Below are positions 5,929-13,316 of a DNA stretch of 25,305 nucleotides, in pieces. Source of the stretch: JBKQVT01 sp052139835 (lineage in GTDB: Bacteria > Planctomycetota > Planctomycetia > Pirellulales > Thermoguttaceae); NCBI GenBank assembly GCA_052139835.1, contig JBKQVT010000036.1, forward strand, positions 1-25,305. The letters are read 5' to 3'. Below the pieces are notes generated by a model that saw only the letters and a list, made by a program, of their open reading frames with translations, was not told the DNA's origin and searched no databases. Positions within the stretch are counted from its first letter, which is position 1, and every line of letters begins with the position of its first letter. A program made the translations under genes and the position numbers.

Positions 5929-7323
5929 ATGGGGTACGAACTGCCTTTTGCGGCAGTTCCCCCGGTCTGTTTTCCCCCTAAGGCGATCTTGGTACCGACA
6001 CCCCCGCACTCAGAACGGCACTCCCCCCCGCCCCACTCGCCGGTCCCGGCCGCGCCGCCGAACCCGTTGCCCAGCAATGGCTTCGGCGCGATGGGGCTCT
6101 CGCCGATCATGCTCAAGTCGCTCCAGCGGGCTAACTACCTGGAGCCGACCCCGATCCAGGCCGGGCTGATCCCCCGGGCCCTGGAGGGCGTGGACGTGAT
6201 GGGCCAGGCCCAGACCGGCACCGGCAAGACGGCCGCCTTTGCCATCCCCATCCTGGAACGGCTCAAACCGCACCGCAAGGCCGCGCCGCCGCAAGCCCTG
6301 GTCCTGGTGCCCACCCGCGAATTAGCCGTCCAGGTCCGCGACGAGTGCTCCAAGCTGGCCGAGGGGCGCCACATCCACGTCGTGGCCGTCTACGGCGGCA
6401 AGCCCATCCGCAAACAGACCGAACAACTTAACGAGGGGGCCGCCCTGGTCGTGGGCACCCCCGGCCGCGTCTTGGACCTGATGAGCCGCGGCACGCTGAT
6501 GTTGGGCGAGCTCCGCTTCATCGTCCTCGACGAGGCCGACCGCATGTTGGACATCGGCTTCCGCCCCGACATCGAGAAGATCCTTCGCCGTTGCCCGCAG
6601 GGGCGGCAGACGATGCTCTTCAGCGCCACCATTCCGCCGCCAGTCCGCCGGCTGGCCGAGCGCTACATGCGGGAGCCGGAATCGCTGGATTTCTCCACCA
6701 AGGACTTGTCGGTGGAGACCATCGAGCAGTTCTACTTCACCGTCGATCCCGAGCAGAAGTACGACTTGTTGGTGCGGCTGCTGGAGCGGGAGCAGCCCGC
6801 GCAGGCCATCATCTTCTGCCGCACCAAGCGGGGGACGGAGAAGATTCACCGCCGCCTGTCCCACAAGTTCAAGTGCGTCGACACCATCTACGGCGACCTG
6901 CCGCAGAAGACCCGCGACCGCGTGATGCTGGGGTTCCGCCAGGGGAAGATCCGCTGGCTGGTGGCCACCGACGTGGTGGGCCGCGGCATCGACGTCACCG
7001 CGATCTCGCACATCATCAACTACGACATCCCGCAGTTTTGCGACGACTACGTGCATCGCGTGGGCCGCACGGGCCGCATGGGCCGCGAGGGCGTGGCCTA
7101 CACCTTCGTCACGCCCGAGGAGGGCAACGAGTTGACGCGGATCGAGATGCGGATCAACCGGCTGTTGATCCGCGACGAGATGCCGGGGATGGCGGTGCTG
7201 GGGAAGCCGGAGGCAGGCCCGGAGGTGTCGGCCGAGACGGCCGGCGGCGAGGAGGGGGCGGACAAGGCGGCGGCGAAGCCGGTCTTCGGCCGCCGCACGC
7301 GGCGCATCCGCCGGGCGCTGTAG
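5929..7323 (+). CDS. DEAD-box ATP-dependent RNA helicase
   Basis: This 464-residue protein carries all the helicase motifs: a Q motif (GFGAMGLSP to PTPIQ, 51-77), motif I AQTGTGKT (94-101), PTRELA (128-133), TPGR (177-180), DEAD (201-204), SAT (232-234), IIFCRTK (294-300), ATDVVGRGID (346-355) and HRVGRTGR (376-383). Such proteins unwind short RNA duplexes in ribosome assembly or mRNA decay. The ATG at 5929 gives a Pro-rich 50-residue leader without a clear ribosome site. The ATG at 6091 would cut off the Q-motif Phe, so the true start lies upstream of it. The tail is strongly basic (RRTRRIRRAL). The last 12 codons are repeated at 9161-9196, beyond the ATPase-nuclease block. RhlE-like by layout, but no subfamily is claimed. 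Confidence 0.95.
   Translation: MGYELPFAAVPPVCFPPKAILVPTPPHSERHSPPPHSPVPAAPPNPLPSNGFGAMGLSPIMLKSLQRANYLEPTPIQAGLIPRALEGVDVMGQAQTGTGKTAAFAIPILERLKPHRKAAPPQALVLVPTRELAVQVRDECSKLAEGRHIHVVAVYGGKPIRKQTEQLNEGAALVVGTPGRVLDLMSRGTLMLGELRFIVLDEADRMLDIGFRPDIEKILRRCPQGRQTMLFSATIPPPVRRLAERYMREPESLDFSTKDLSVETIEQFYFTVDPEQKYDLLVRLLEREQPAQAIIFCRTKRGTEKIHRRLSHKFKCVDTIYGDLPQKTRDRVMLGFRQGKIRWLVATDVVGRGIDVTAISHIINYDIPQFCDDYVHRVGRTGRMGREGVAYTFVTPEEGNELTRIEMRINRLLIRDEMPGMAVLGKPEAGPEVSAETAGGEEGADKAAAKPVFGRRTRRIRRAL
7288..7323 (+). repeat. Helicase-end direct repeat, gene-attached copy
   Basis: These are the last 11 sense codons and the stop of the helicase gene (GRRTRRIRRAL, then TAG). They match 9161-9196 at 34 of 36 positions. 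The core contains a short inverted repeat around the central AC (GCCGC and GCGGC). Confidence 0.85.
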
Positions 7324-7507
7324 GTTCCAGATCGAAACCACTGGACCAGGTTGCGAGATTGAGGATAAGAGCAAGTTCGCGACTTCCGCGCGGCAGAGGA
7401 TTTTCAGGATCGGAGGCGAGTCCCCGGATGACATGAGCGTGAACCGGGGGGCAATGTTCCTGTGACCGCTGCGCGGCAAGTGCACGATTAAGCCGGAGAC
7501 GACTACG

Positions 7508-8596
7508 ATGCTGAAATCACTTCATTTGGAAAACTTCACGGTCTTTCCCGACGCGAAGTTCACGTTTGGGAAGAACCTGAATGTCATCGTCGGTGAGAAT
7601 GGTGCGGGCAAGTCGCACGTTCTCAAGGCGGCCTACGCCGCCATCGCCGTCCGCGCGGCGCGCGAGCAGGATAACGGGACCGCGTCTCCAAGCAAAGCGC
7701 GACTGCAAGTGGCCTTGGCTGACAAGTTCCGGGGCGTATTTTGTCCGGATGCCCTCGGGCGGCTGGTCCGGCGTCATCGCGGCCGCCGCAAGTGTCGGTT
7801 ATCGTACACATTTGACGATTCGAGGCTGAACCTGAAATTCACGTTCTCGACGATGGCGAAGACGGACGTGACGATCGAAACGGCTCCCTCCGCACGCGTG
7901 GAGAAACTACCCATCTTCCTCCCAACGTGTGAACTCCTGACGATTTTTCCGGGCTTTGCTTCCCTCTACGAAACCACGCATCTCCCCTTCGAGGAAACCT
8001 GGCGGGACACGTGCGTCCTCCTCGAAGCGCCTCTGGCAAGAGGGCCACGTGAGGCCCGTATCAAGCAACTGTTAATCCCCCTCGAAGAGGCGATGGGCGG
8101 CAACGTCGAATTGGACAAACCGGACCGGTTCTATCTCAACCTGAACTCCGGCAAGATGGAAATGCACCTTGTCGCGGAGGGGTTGCGGAAACTCGCCACC
8201 GTCGCACGTCTGATCGCCACCGGTTCGCTCTTGGAGAAAGGGTATCTCTTCTGGGATGAACCCGACGCCAATCTCAACCCCAAAATCGTCAAGACCGTCG
8301 CGAAGACCATCCTTCGGATTGCCGAAGGCGGCATTCAGGTTTTTTTGGCCACGCACAGCCTCTTCCTGCTGCGCGAACTCCACATCCTTCAACAACGGGA
8401 TGTGATGAGTCTAGACACACGGTGTTTCGCCCTTCAAATCGGCGAGGGGGGGGCGGCGACCGTAAAGCAAGGGGCGACAATCGACGACATAGGAAGCATC
8501 GCCGCTCTGGACGAAGACTTGCAGCAATCAGAGCGCTACGTGGACACCGAGATGGGCGTCCCTCCCACACCTGCGACCGATGACCAGATGGAGTAG
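7508..8596 (+). CDS. AAA/ABC-type ATPase (OLD/RecF-like), candidate defence protein
   Basis: This 362-residue ATPase has the head-domain motifs of the SMC/RecF/OLD group: an N-terminal strand (MLKSLHLENFTVF), Walker A GENGAGKS (29-36), a signature-like helix LVAEGLRKLATVARLI (221-236), Walker B YLFWDEPDANLNP with Asp250 and Glu251, and an ATHS switch with His283. There is no TOPRIM domain, and only about 120 residues separate Walker A from the C-terminal lobe, so it is a compact ATPase rather than a full OLD nuclease. The ATG at 7508 follows a GGAG site. The next gene starts 6 bases after its stop. Related ATPases pair with nucleases in antiviral systems such as Septu and PARIS, but this partner differs. 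GC is lower than in the helicase. Confidence 0.85.
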   Translation: MLKSLHLENFTVFPDAKFTFGKNLNVIVGENGAGKSHVLKAAYAAIAVRAAREQDNGTASPSKARLQVALADKFRGVFCPDALGRLVRRHRGRRKCRLSYTFDDSRLNLKFTFSTMAKTDVTIETAPSARVEKLPIFLPTCELLTIFPGFASLYETTHLPFEETWRDTCVLLEAPLARGPREARIKQLLIPLEEAMGGNVELDKPDRFYLNLNSGKMEMHLVAEGLRKLATVARLIATGSLLEKGYLFWDEPDANLNPKIVKTVAKTILRIAEGGIQVFLATHSLFLLRELHILQQRDVMSLDTRCFALQIGEGGAATVKQGATIDDIGSIAALDEDLQQSERYVDTEMGVPPTPATDDQME

Positions 8597-8602
8597 GACG
8601 CT

Positions 8603-9133
8603 ATGCCCGCGGTTAAGGTCGATTCGCTGGAATTCAATTTCGCGCCGACGATCCAAGCACAGCGATATGAAACGTGGCAACATTACACCATGGTCTGGAA
8701 CGCCGCCGGCGGCCAGAAGGCCGTGGACGTGGTAGCCGTCGAGACTGTGGCACCTCCGATGACCGCATGGCTTATTGAGGCGAAGGACTTTCGCGTTATC
8801 ACTAATCCGCCGCGTCCGTCCAATATCGGCGGACTGGCGCAGACAGTAACAGACAAAGCCGCGCATACCTTGGCCGGGTTGACAGACGCCGCTGCGAATG
8901 CCGCCGTTGCCGCGGAGAAGGCCTTCGCGATCAGCGCGCTATCGGCAAACAGCAACCGAGTCGTCTTGCATCTGGAACCCCACACGGGGCCGCACTCGGC
9001 GTTGTTTCCCGCCGGATTTCCAGCCAGCGTGCTGCAAAAACTCAAGCAATTGGTCCGCGCCATTGATCCGAATCCGCTGGTCTTAAGCATGGCCAACACC
9101 GCTGCGGCCGGAGTCCCATGGACCGTCGTCTAA
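8603..9133 (+). CDS. Putative PD-(D/E)XK-type nuclease partner of the ATPase
   Basis: I do not recognise a named family for this 176-residue protein. It has a plausible PD-(D/E)XK core: Asp42 in QKAVDVVAVE, then Glu59-x-Lys61 in AWLIEAKDFRV, with a possible helix Glu10 upstream. The spacing and the hydrophobic strands around these residues fit the fold, but the call rests on the motif only. The C-terminal part (RVVLHLEPH, LKQLVRAIDP) is unassigned. It starts 6 bases after the ATPase stop, so the two are cotranscribed and probably act together. An ATPase sensor with a nuclease effector is the obvious model. It could instead be a non-catalytic member of the fold. Confidence 0.6.
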   Translation: MPAVKVDSLEFNFAPTIQAQRYETWQHYTMVWNAAGGQKAVDVVAVETVAPPMTAWLIEAKDFRVITNPPRPSNIGGLAQTVTDKAAHTLAGLTDAAANAAVAAEKAFAISALSANSNRVVLHLEPHTGPHSALFPAGFPASVLQKLKQLVRAIDPNPLVLSMANTAAAGVPWTVV

Positions 9134-9160
9134 AACGAAGATCCTGCGGGGGAACAGGAA

Positions 9161-9196
9161 GGCCGCCGCACGCGGCGGCTCCGCCGGGCGCTGTAG
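9161..9196 (+). pseudogene. Displaced copy of the helicase 3' end
   Basis: These 36 bases match the last 12 codons of the helicase (7288-7323) with 2 mismatches and no indel. In the helicase frame they read GRRTRRLRRAL and a TAG stop, so one codon differs conservatively (Ile to Leu) and one synonymously. The sequence on either side is unrelated to the helicase gene. It marks the right edge of the ATPase-nuclease block and lies 54 bases before the methyltransferase start. Confidence 0.8.
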
Positions 9197-9250
9197 CGGG
9201 CGACTCCGCGGCGGCGGCGAAACTATCCTCTCTTCACCGTCGTGGCTGTT

Positions 9251-9979
9251 ATGATCGACTACAACCAACTCGCGACCGCGTACGCGCAACACCGGCGCGT
9301 CCATCCGGAGGCGCTGCGGCGCCTGGCCGAGGGCTTGCGCCCCACGGACAAGGTCCTCGAAGTCGGCTGCGGCACGGGGAACTACGTCCTCGCGATCCGG
9401 CAAGCCAGTGGCTGCCCTTGCTGGGGAATTGATCCGTCTCCAGAGATGCTGGCGCAGGCCGCGGGCCGATCGGGGAAAGTTCAGTTCTCGTGCGGGAAGG
9501 CGGAGACCCTGGACTTCCCGGCCAGCCAATTCGATCTCGTTTTCTCCGTGGACGTGATCCACCACGTCGACGACCGAGACCAATTCTTTCGAGAAGCGGT
9601 TCGCGTGTTGCGGCCCGGCGGAAAGGTCTGCACCGTGACCGATTCGGAGTGGGTCATCCGCCATCGGCAACCCTTGGCCGTCTATTTTCCCGAGACCGTT
9701 GCCGCGGATTTGGCCCGCTACCCACGAATCGACGACCTCCGGGCGGGCATGCAGGACGCCGGGTTTGTGGCGATTGACGAGACGATGGTCGAGTTGGCCT
9801 ACGAGTTGCGGGACCTCGCACCATTCCGCGCCAGGGCGTTTTCATGTTTGCGGCTCATTTCGGCAGGCGCCTTCGAGCGAGGGATTGCGCGGATGGAGCG
9901 AGATGCCATCGACGGTCCGATTCCCAGTGTTTCTCGGTACACGCTTGTTTCGGGTACGAAGCCGTCGTTTGCGCAGTGA
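9251..9979 (+). CDS. Class I SAM-dependent methyltransferase
   Basis: This 242-residue protein transfers a methyl group from S-adenosylmethionine to an unknown small-molecule substrate. Motif I is VLEVGCGTGN (35-44), the acidic ribose-binding residue is Asp61 (GIDPSPEML), motif IV is FDLVFSVDVIHHV and the post-motif is VLRPGGKV. It is of the UbiE/Methyltransf_11 type. The ATG at 9251 (MIDYNQLATAYAQHR) is preferred over the GTG at 9242; neither has a strong ribosome site. It lies just beyond the displaced helicase tail and so was probably the helicase's original downstream neighbour. Confidence 0.88.
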   Translation: MIDYNQLATAYAQHRRVHPEALRRLAEGLRPTDKVLEVGCGTGNYVLAIRQASGCPCWGIDPSPEMLAQAAGRSGKVQFSCGKAETLDFPASQFDLVFSVDVIHHVDDRDQFFREAVRVLRPGGKVCTVTDSEWVIRHRQPLAVYFPETVAADLARYPRIDDLRAGMQDAGFVAIDETMVELAYELRDLAPFRARAFSCLRLISAGAFERGIARMERDAIDGPIPSVSRYTLVSGTKPSFAQ

Positions 9980-10092
9980 TTCGGCAGGTGGCAATGGCGC
10001 TGGCCGTGATTGCTTGCCAATCGTACAGCGGAACCGCAAGAGGAACGCCAATACACCGCGAGGGCCTCTTGTGCCTGCGGCACCCGCGCGGC

Positions 10093-10488
10093 CTACGCCG
10101 TCTCGCGCCGCGGCTTGGACTGCGTCTTGGCGGCGGCGATCATCTTCTCCAGGCGGTCGAGTTCCTCGGGGCGGATGTGCCGCGACTGGAGGGCGTGGAC
10201 GAGGTATTCGTCCACGGCCCCGTCGAAGACCCGCTGCAGAAAGCCGCCCGCCAGTTTCCGAAACGTCGGCTCGCGCTCGATCTTCGCGGCGTAGAGATAG
10301 GCCTTGCCGCTCTTGCGGTGCCCGACCAGCCCCTTCTGCTCCATGATCTGCAACAGGCTGAGCACCGTGGTGTAGGCGAGCGTGCCGTCGTCATTGATCT
10401 GGTCGAAGATTTCCCGCACCGTGGCCTCGCCCTGCCGCCACAGGATCTTGAGGGCCTCCAGTTCACGACCAGTGGGAACCAACTCCAT
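10093..10488 (-). CDS. BlaI/MecI-family transcriptional repressor
   Basis: This 131-residue winged-helix repressor has the penicillinase-repressor layout: a DNA-binding domain (GRELEALKILWRQGEATVRE, then LAYTTVLSLLQIMEQKGLV, about residues 7-54) and a C-terminal dimerisation part. BlaI proteins bind as dimers and are inactivated by proteolysis through a BlaR1/MecR1 M56 peptidase. No such peptidase gene is adjacent, so the signal input is unknown. The ATG at 10488 has a strong GGGAGG site about 8 nt upstream. It lies on the same strand as glgA, downstream of it, with a palindromic repeat between them. Confidence 0.93.
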   Translation of the reverse strand: MELVPTGRELEALKILWRQGEATVREIFDQINDDGTLAYTTVLSLLQIMEQKGLVGHRKSGKAYLYAAKIEREPTFRKLAGGFLQRVFDGAVDEYLVHALQSRHIRPEELDRLEKMIAAAKTQSKPRRETA

Positions 10489-10632
10489 CCGCCTATCCTC
10501 CCGCCGCCGGTGGTGTCTTTATTGCTCTAATCGTGCTGGAAAACTACCCTTTCGTCAAGGGTTTAGAGCCGGGAAAGGACGGGATTTCGCGGAAAATAAC
10601 TCTACGGAGGGGGGGCAGATGCCGGCTAGTGC

Positions 10633-10703
10633 GTGCCACGGCTGTCCCAGCCGTGCAAACCGCAAGGACGGCGTGGCAAGCACGGCTGGCACAGCCGTGG
10701 CAC
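10633..10703. repeat. Double-hairpin palindrome after the glgA stop
   Basis: Two short hairpins (stem CACGGCTG/CAGCCGTG each, 3-base loops) are separated by 25 bases and bounded by GTGC and GCAC, so the whole is also an inverted repeat. It ends one base before the glgA stop triplet (10705-10707). There is no T-run, so it is not a classical terminator. It is a diverged member of the GGTGCCAC...GTGGCACC family found inside the giant gene at 17840 and 19534. Confidence 0.8.
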
Positions 10704-10704
10704 C

Positions 10705-12186
10705 TTACGCCAACGCCCCGGACCGCAGCAGCGTCTTCTGGTACAGATCGACGTACTGCTTCGCGCTGGCGGCCCACGACCAATCCTGTTGCATCCCGGT
10801 GTCGATGAGTTGCTGCCACTTCGCGGGCTGCTGGAACAGGTCGCAGGCGGCCCGCAGCGTTTCGCTCAGGGCCAGCGGGCTGTACTCCTCGAAGGAGAAA
10901 CCGTTGGGGGGCGGGCCGTTGGGCACCGCCGCACCGACGCCGGTGATCGTGTCGGCCAGCCCGCCGGTGGCCCGCACCAGCGGCACCGTGCCGTACTTCA
11001 AGCTGTAAAGCTGGTTCAGGCCGCAGGGCTCGAAGCGGCTGGGCATGAGAAACAGATCGGCGCCGGCCTCGATGCGATGGGCCAGCGGATTGGAAAATTC
11101 CAGCCGCACGGCGATGCGGTCGGCGTGGCGAGCGGCCAGGCTCTCGAAGAGGCGATGGTACTTCGGCTGGCCGGTGCCGAGGATGACCCACTGGGCATCT
11201 CCGGTCTGCACCCAGCGCTGCAGGACTTCGGCGATCAGGTCGATGCCTTTCTGCTCGGTCAGGCGGCCGACGAACGCCAGCAGCGGGACGTCGCCGCGCT
11301 GGGGCAGCCCTAGCTCCTTTTGCAGGGCCGCCTTGCAGGCGGGTTTGCCCTGGGCGACCGTCGCAGCGTCATATTTCACGGCGATGTGCGGATCGGTGGC
11401 CGGGTTCCACTCCGCGGCGTCCATGCCGTTGAGGATGCCCGAAAGCACCTCGCGGCGATACTGCAAAACGCCCTCCAGCCCGCTGCCCAGCGGGCTGGTC
11501 TGGATCTCCCGGGCGTAGCGGGGACTCACCGTGTTGATGGAATCGGCGAAGACCATGCCCGTCTTCAGCAGGTTCAACTTGCCGTGAAATTCCATCTGCC
11601 GCCAGTTGAAATACTTCCAGTCCATGCCGGTCAGCAGCATGTCCCAATGCCAGAACTGGCCCTGGAAGGCGATGTTATGCACCGTCAGCAGCGAGGCGAT
11701 CTTCTGGTAGCGCGGCACCTGGTGATACTCGATTTTCAAGTACGCCGGCGCCAGGGCCGTCTGCCAGTCGTTGACGTGCAGCACGTCAACCGGCAACTCC
11801 AGCAGCCGGATGGCCTCCAGCACGGCGCGGCTGAAGAAGACGAAGCGCTCGCAGTTGTCGCTGTAGTCCTTGCCGTCCACTCCGTAGAGCTGATCGCGAT
11901 CGAAATACTGGTCCTGCACAACGAGGTACACCGGCACGGCGCTGCCGGGCAAGTGGCTGCGGGCCAGGTGCCCGGTCACCATCTTGCTGCCGATGGGAAC
12001 GATGAAGTCGATCCCCAGCGGTTCGATGGGCAGGCCGCAATAACGCACCTGGCGATAGGCGGGCAGGATGACGGCCACCCGGTGCCCCAGCCGGGCCAAC
12101 TCGATCGGCAGCGCGCCGGAGACGTCGGCCAGTCCGCCGGTCTTGGCAAAGGGCACTGCTTCACTGCTGGCCAGAAGGATATTCAC
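10705..12186 (-). CDS. glgA: Glycogen synthase (ADP-glucose type, GT5)
   Basis: GlgA extends alpha-1,4-glucan chains with nucleotide-sugar glucose (ADP-glucose in most bacteria) during glycogen storage. The protein is 493 residues from the GTG at 12186, which gives the typical start MNILLASSEAVPFAKTGGLADV; the substrate-binding KTGGLADV motif begins at Lys15. The C-terminal GT-B half has VGRLTEQKGIDL and the conserved RFEPCGLNQLYSLKYGTVPL followed by TGGLADT. The length and both domains are complete. A longer frame reaches a TTG at 12210, but the GTG has a GAGG site 7-8 nt upstream. No other glycogen gene is in the window. Confidence 0.95.
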   Translation of the reverse strand: MNILLASSEAVPFAKTGGLADVSGALPIELARLGHRVAVILPAYRQVRYCGLPIEPLGIDFIVPIGSKMVTGHLARSHLPGSAVPVYLVVQDQYFDRDQLYGVDGKDYSDNCERFVFFSRAVLEAIRLLELPVDVLHVNDWQTALAPAYLKIEYHQVPRYQKIASLLTVHNIAFQGQFWHWDMLLTGMDWKYFNWRQMEFHGKLNLLKTGMVFADSINTVSPRYAREIQTSPLGSGLEGVLQYRREVLSGILNGMDAAEWNPATDPHIAVKYDAATVAQGKPACKAALQKELGLPQRGDVPLLAFVGRLTEQKGIDLIAEVLQRWVQTGDAQWVILGTGQPKYHRLFESLAARHADRIAVRLEFSNPLAHRIEAGADLFLMPSRFEPCGLNQLYSLKYGTVPLVRATGGLADTITGVGAAVPNGPPPNGFSFEEYSPLALSETLRAACDLFQQPAKWQQLIDTGMQQDWSWAASAKQYVDLYQKTLLRSGALA

Positions 12187-12306
12187 ACGCAAGCCCTCGT
12201 CAGGGGTCAAACCGCCCTAGCGCACTCGTCCCGACAATTTTACCATATTTTCCGCGGCCGGCTTGCCCCTCTTGCGGCATCGTTACAACCGGAACAGAAG
12301 ATGGGG

Positions 12307-12420
12307 ATTTAGGGATTTAGGGATTTAGGGATTTAGGGATTTAGGGATTTGGGAAGAATTTCCCTCCGCCCTCCCCGTCTCCGATCCCTAAATCCCTAAA
12401 TGCCGAAATCCCTAAATCCC
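12307..12420. repeat. Inverted arrays of an ATTTAGGG octamer
   Basis: Five exact ATTTAGGG units run from 12307 to 12346, followed by a degenerate one. At 12386-12420 the complementary unit CCCTAAAT appears three times exactly and once degenerately. The two arrays can pair as a long hairpin with about 35 bases between. The array lies between the divergent side of glgA and the end of the DJ-1/PfpI gene (stop at 12428) and may act as a transcription boundary. Confidence 0.9.
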
Positions 12421-12427
12421 TTCCCTC

Positions 12428-13015
12428 TCACGCTTCGATCCGTGAGCCCAGCACTCCGAGGAACTCGCGCATCCACTGGGGATGGCCGGGCCAGGCGGCG
12501 GCCGTGACCAGATTGCCGTCAACCACGGCGTTGCTGAAGGTGGCGTTGACCTCGACCCAGGCGGCCCCGGCCCGCAGCAATTCCGGCTTGACCGCCGGAT
12601 AGGCCGTCGCCCGTCGCCCTTCCAAGACGCCCGCGGCGGCGAGAATCTGTTGGCCGTGGCAGACCGAGGCGATCGGTTTGTGCATCTCGGCGAAGTGCCG
12701 CACCACCGCCAGGACGCGGTCGTCCAGCCGCAGGTACTCGGGGGCGCGGCCGCCGGGGATCACGAGGGCATCGTAGGTGGCGGGCACGACGGCGTCGAAA
12801 TCGGCGGTCAGGGCGAAGTTGTGGCCGCGTTTCTCGCTGTAGGTCTGGTCCCCCTCGAAATCGTGGACGGCCGTCCGCACCGATTCGCCCGGCTTCTTGC
12901 CCGGACAGACCACGTCGACGTGGTGCCCGACCATCAGCAGGATTTGCAGCGGCACCATGGCCTCGTAGTCCTCGACATAGTCCCCCACGAGCATGAGAAT
13001 CTTCTTGGCCGCCAT
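12428..13015 (-). CDS. DJ-1/PfpI family protein
   Basis: This 195-residue protein has the class I glutamine-amidotransferase-like fold of DJ-1/PfpI (protease, deglycase, glyoxalase or stress chaperone in different members). The nucleophile elbow is ASVCHGQQIL with Cys119-His120. The N-terminal GDYVEDYE segment supplies the usual conserved Glu, and IPGGRAPEYL (86-95) is the family loop. The ATG at 13015 has GGAGG about 8 nt upstream; the longer open frame to 13210 crosses repetitive spacer and is rejected. It runs divergently from the alpha-CTD gene across a 301-base spacer. The exact reaction cannot be read from the sequence. Confidence 0.92.
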   Translation of the reverse strand: MAAKKILMLVGDYVEDYEAMVPLQILLMVGHHVDVVCPGKKPGESVRTAVHDFEGDQTYSEKRGHNFALTADFDAVVPATYDALVIPGGRAPEYLRLDDRVLAVVRHFAEMHKPIASVCHGQQILAAAGVLEGRRATAYPAVKPELLRAGAAWVEVNATFSNAVVDGNLVTAAAWPGHPQWMREFLGVLGSRIEA

Positions 13016-13316
13016 GAGAGGGCCTCCGTGGCAGAGGTGGTGATCGACTGGAAGATAATGTATCGAGGCGGTCGGGCCGCTGCAAGGACCCGGGGCCGCC
13101 GCAAGGGGCCGACGGCGGCAGTGCCAGCAACGCTGGCAGGCAGCCGGCCGCCGGGGACAGAAAAATTGCCTGGTTTGTGGGCAAATCTGCTGTTCAGCGC
13201 GCGGCGGCAATTCGCTATAATCGCCGTCCGAGCCCGCCCGTCCCGCGGCGAGGAAACGCCGGCGCGCGGCCGTCCGTCGCGCCGCAATCTGTTACTGGTT
13301 TTCAGGGAGGAAACCC
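13016..13316. other. Divergent promoter spacer
   Basis: These 301 bases lie between the DJ-1/PfpI and alpha-CTD genes. No gene is seen. The right half holds the candidate promoter of the alpha-CTD gene. A small stem (GCCAGC, AAC-type loop, GCTGGC) lies near 13120-13137. The rest is GC-rich without a clear signal. Confidence 0.5.
13211..13221 (+). promoter_or_regulatory. Candidate -10 region of the alpha-CTD gene
   Basis: TTCGCTATAAT contains a consensus TATAAT at 13216-13221, 96 bases before the ATG. The best -35 candidate at 17-base spacing is a weak TTCAGC at 13193-13198. The same 11-mer precedes def on the other strand. Confidence 0.5.

Noticed and set aside
6322..7485. Minus-strand open frame opposite the helicase
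   Set aside because: It is a shadow of the helicase gene, with His/Ala/Asp-rich composition and no domain.
10620..10704. Rho-independent terminator of glgA
   Set aside because: The hairpins are strong but no T-run follows on the glgA strand; it fits the repeat family better.
12307..12420. CRISPR-like array
   Set aside because: The units are 8-base tandem repeats without spacers; there are no 25-40 base repeats with unique spacers and no cas genes.
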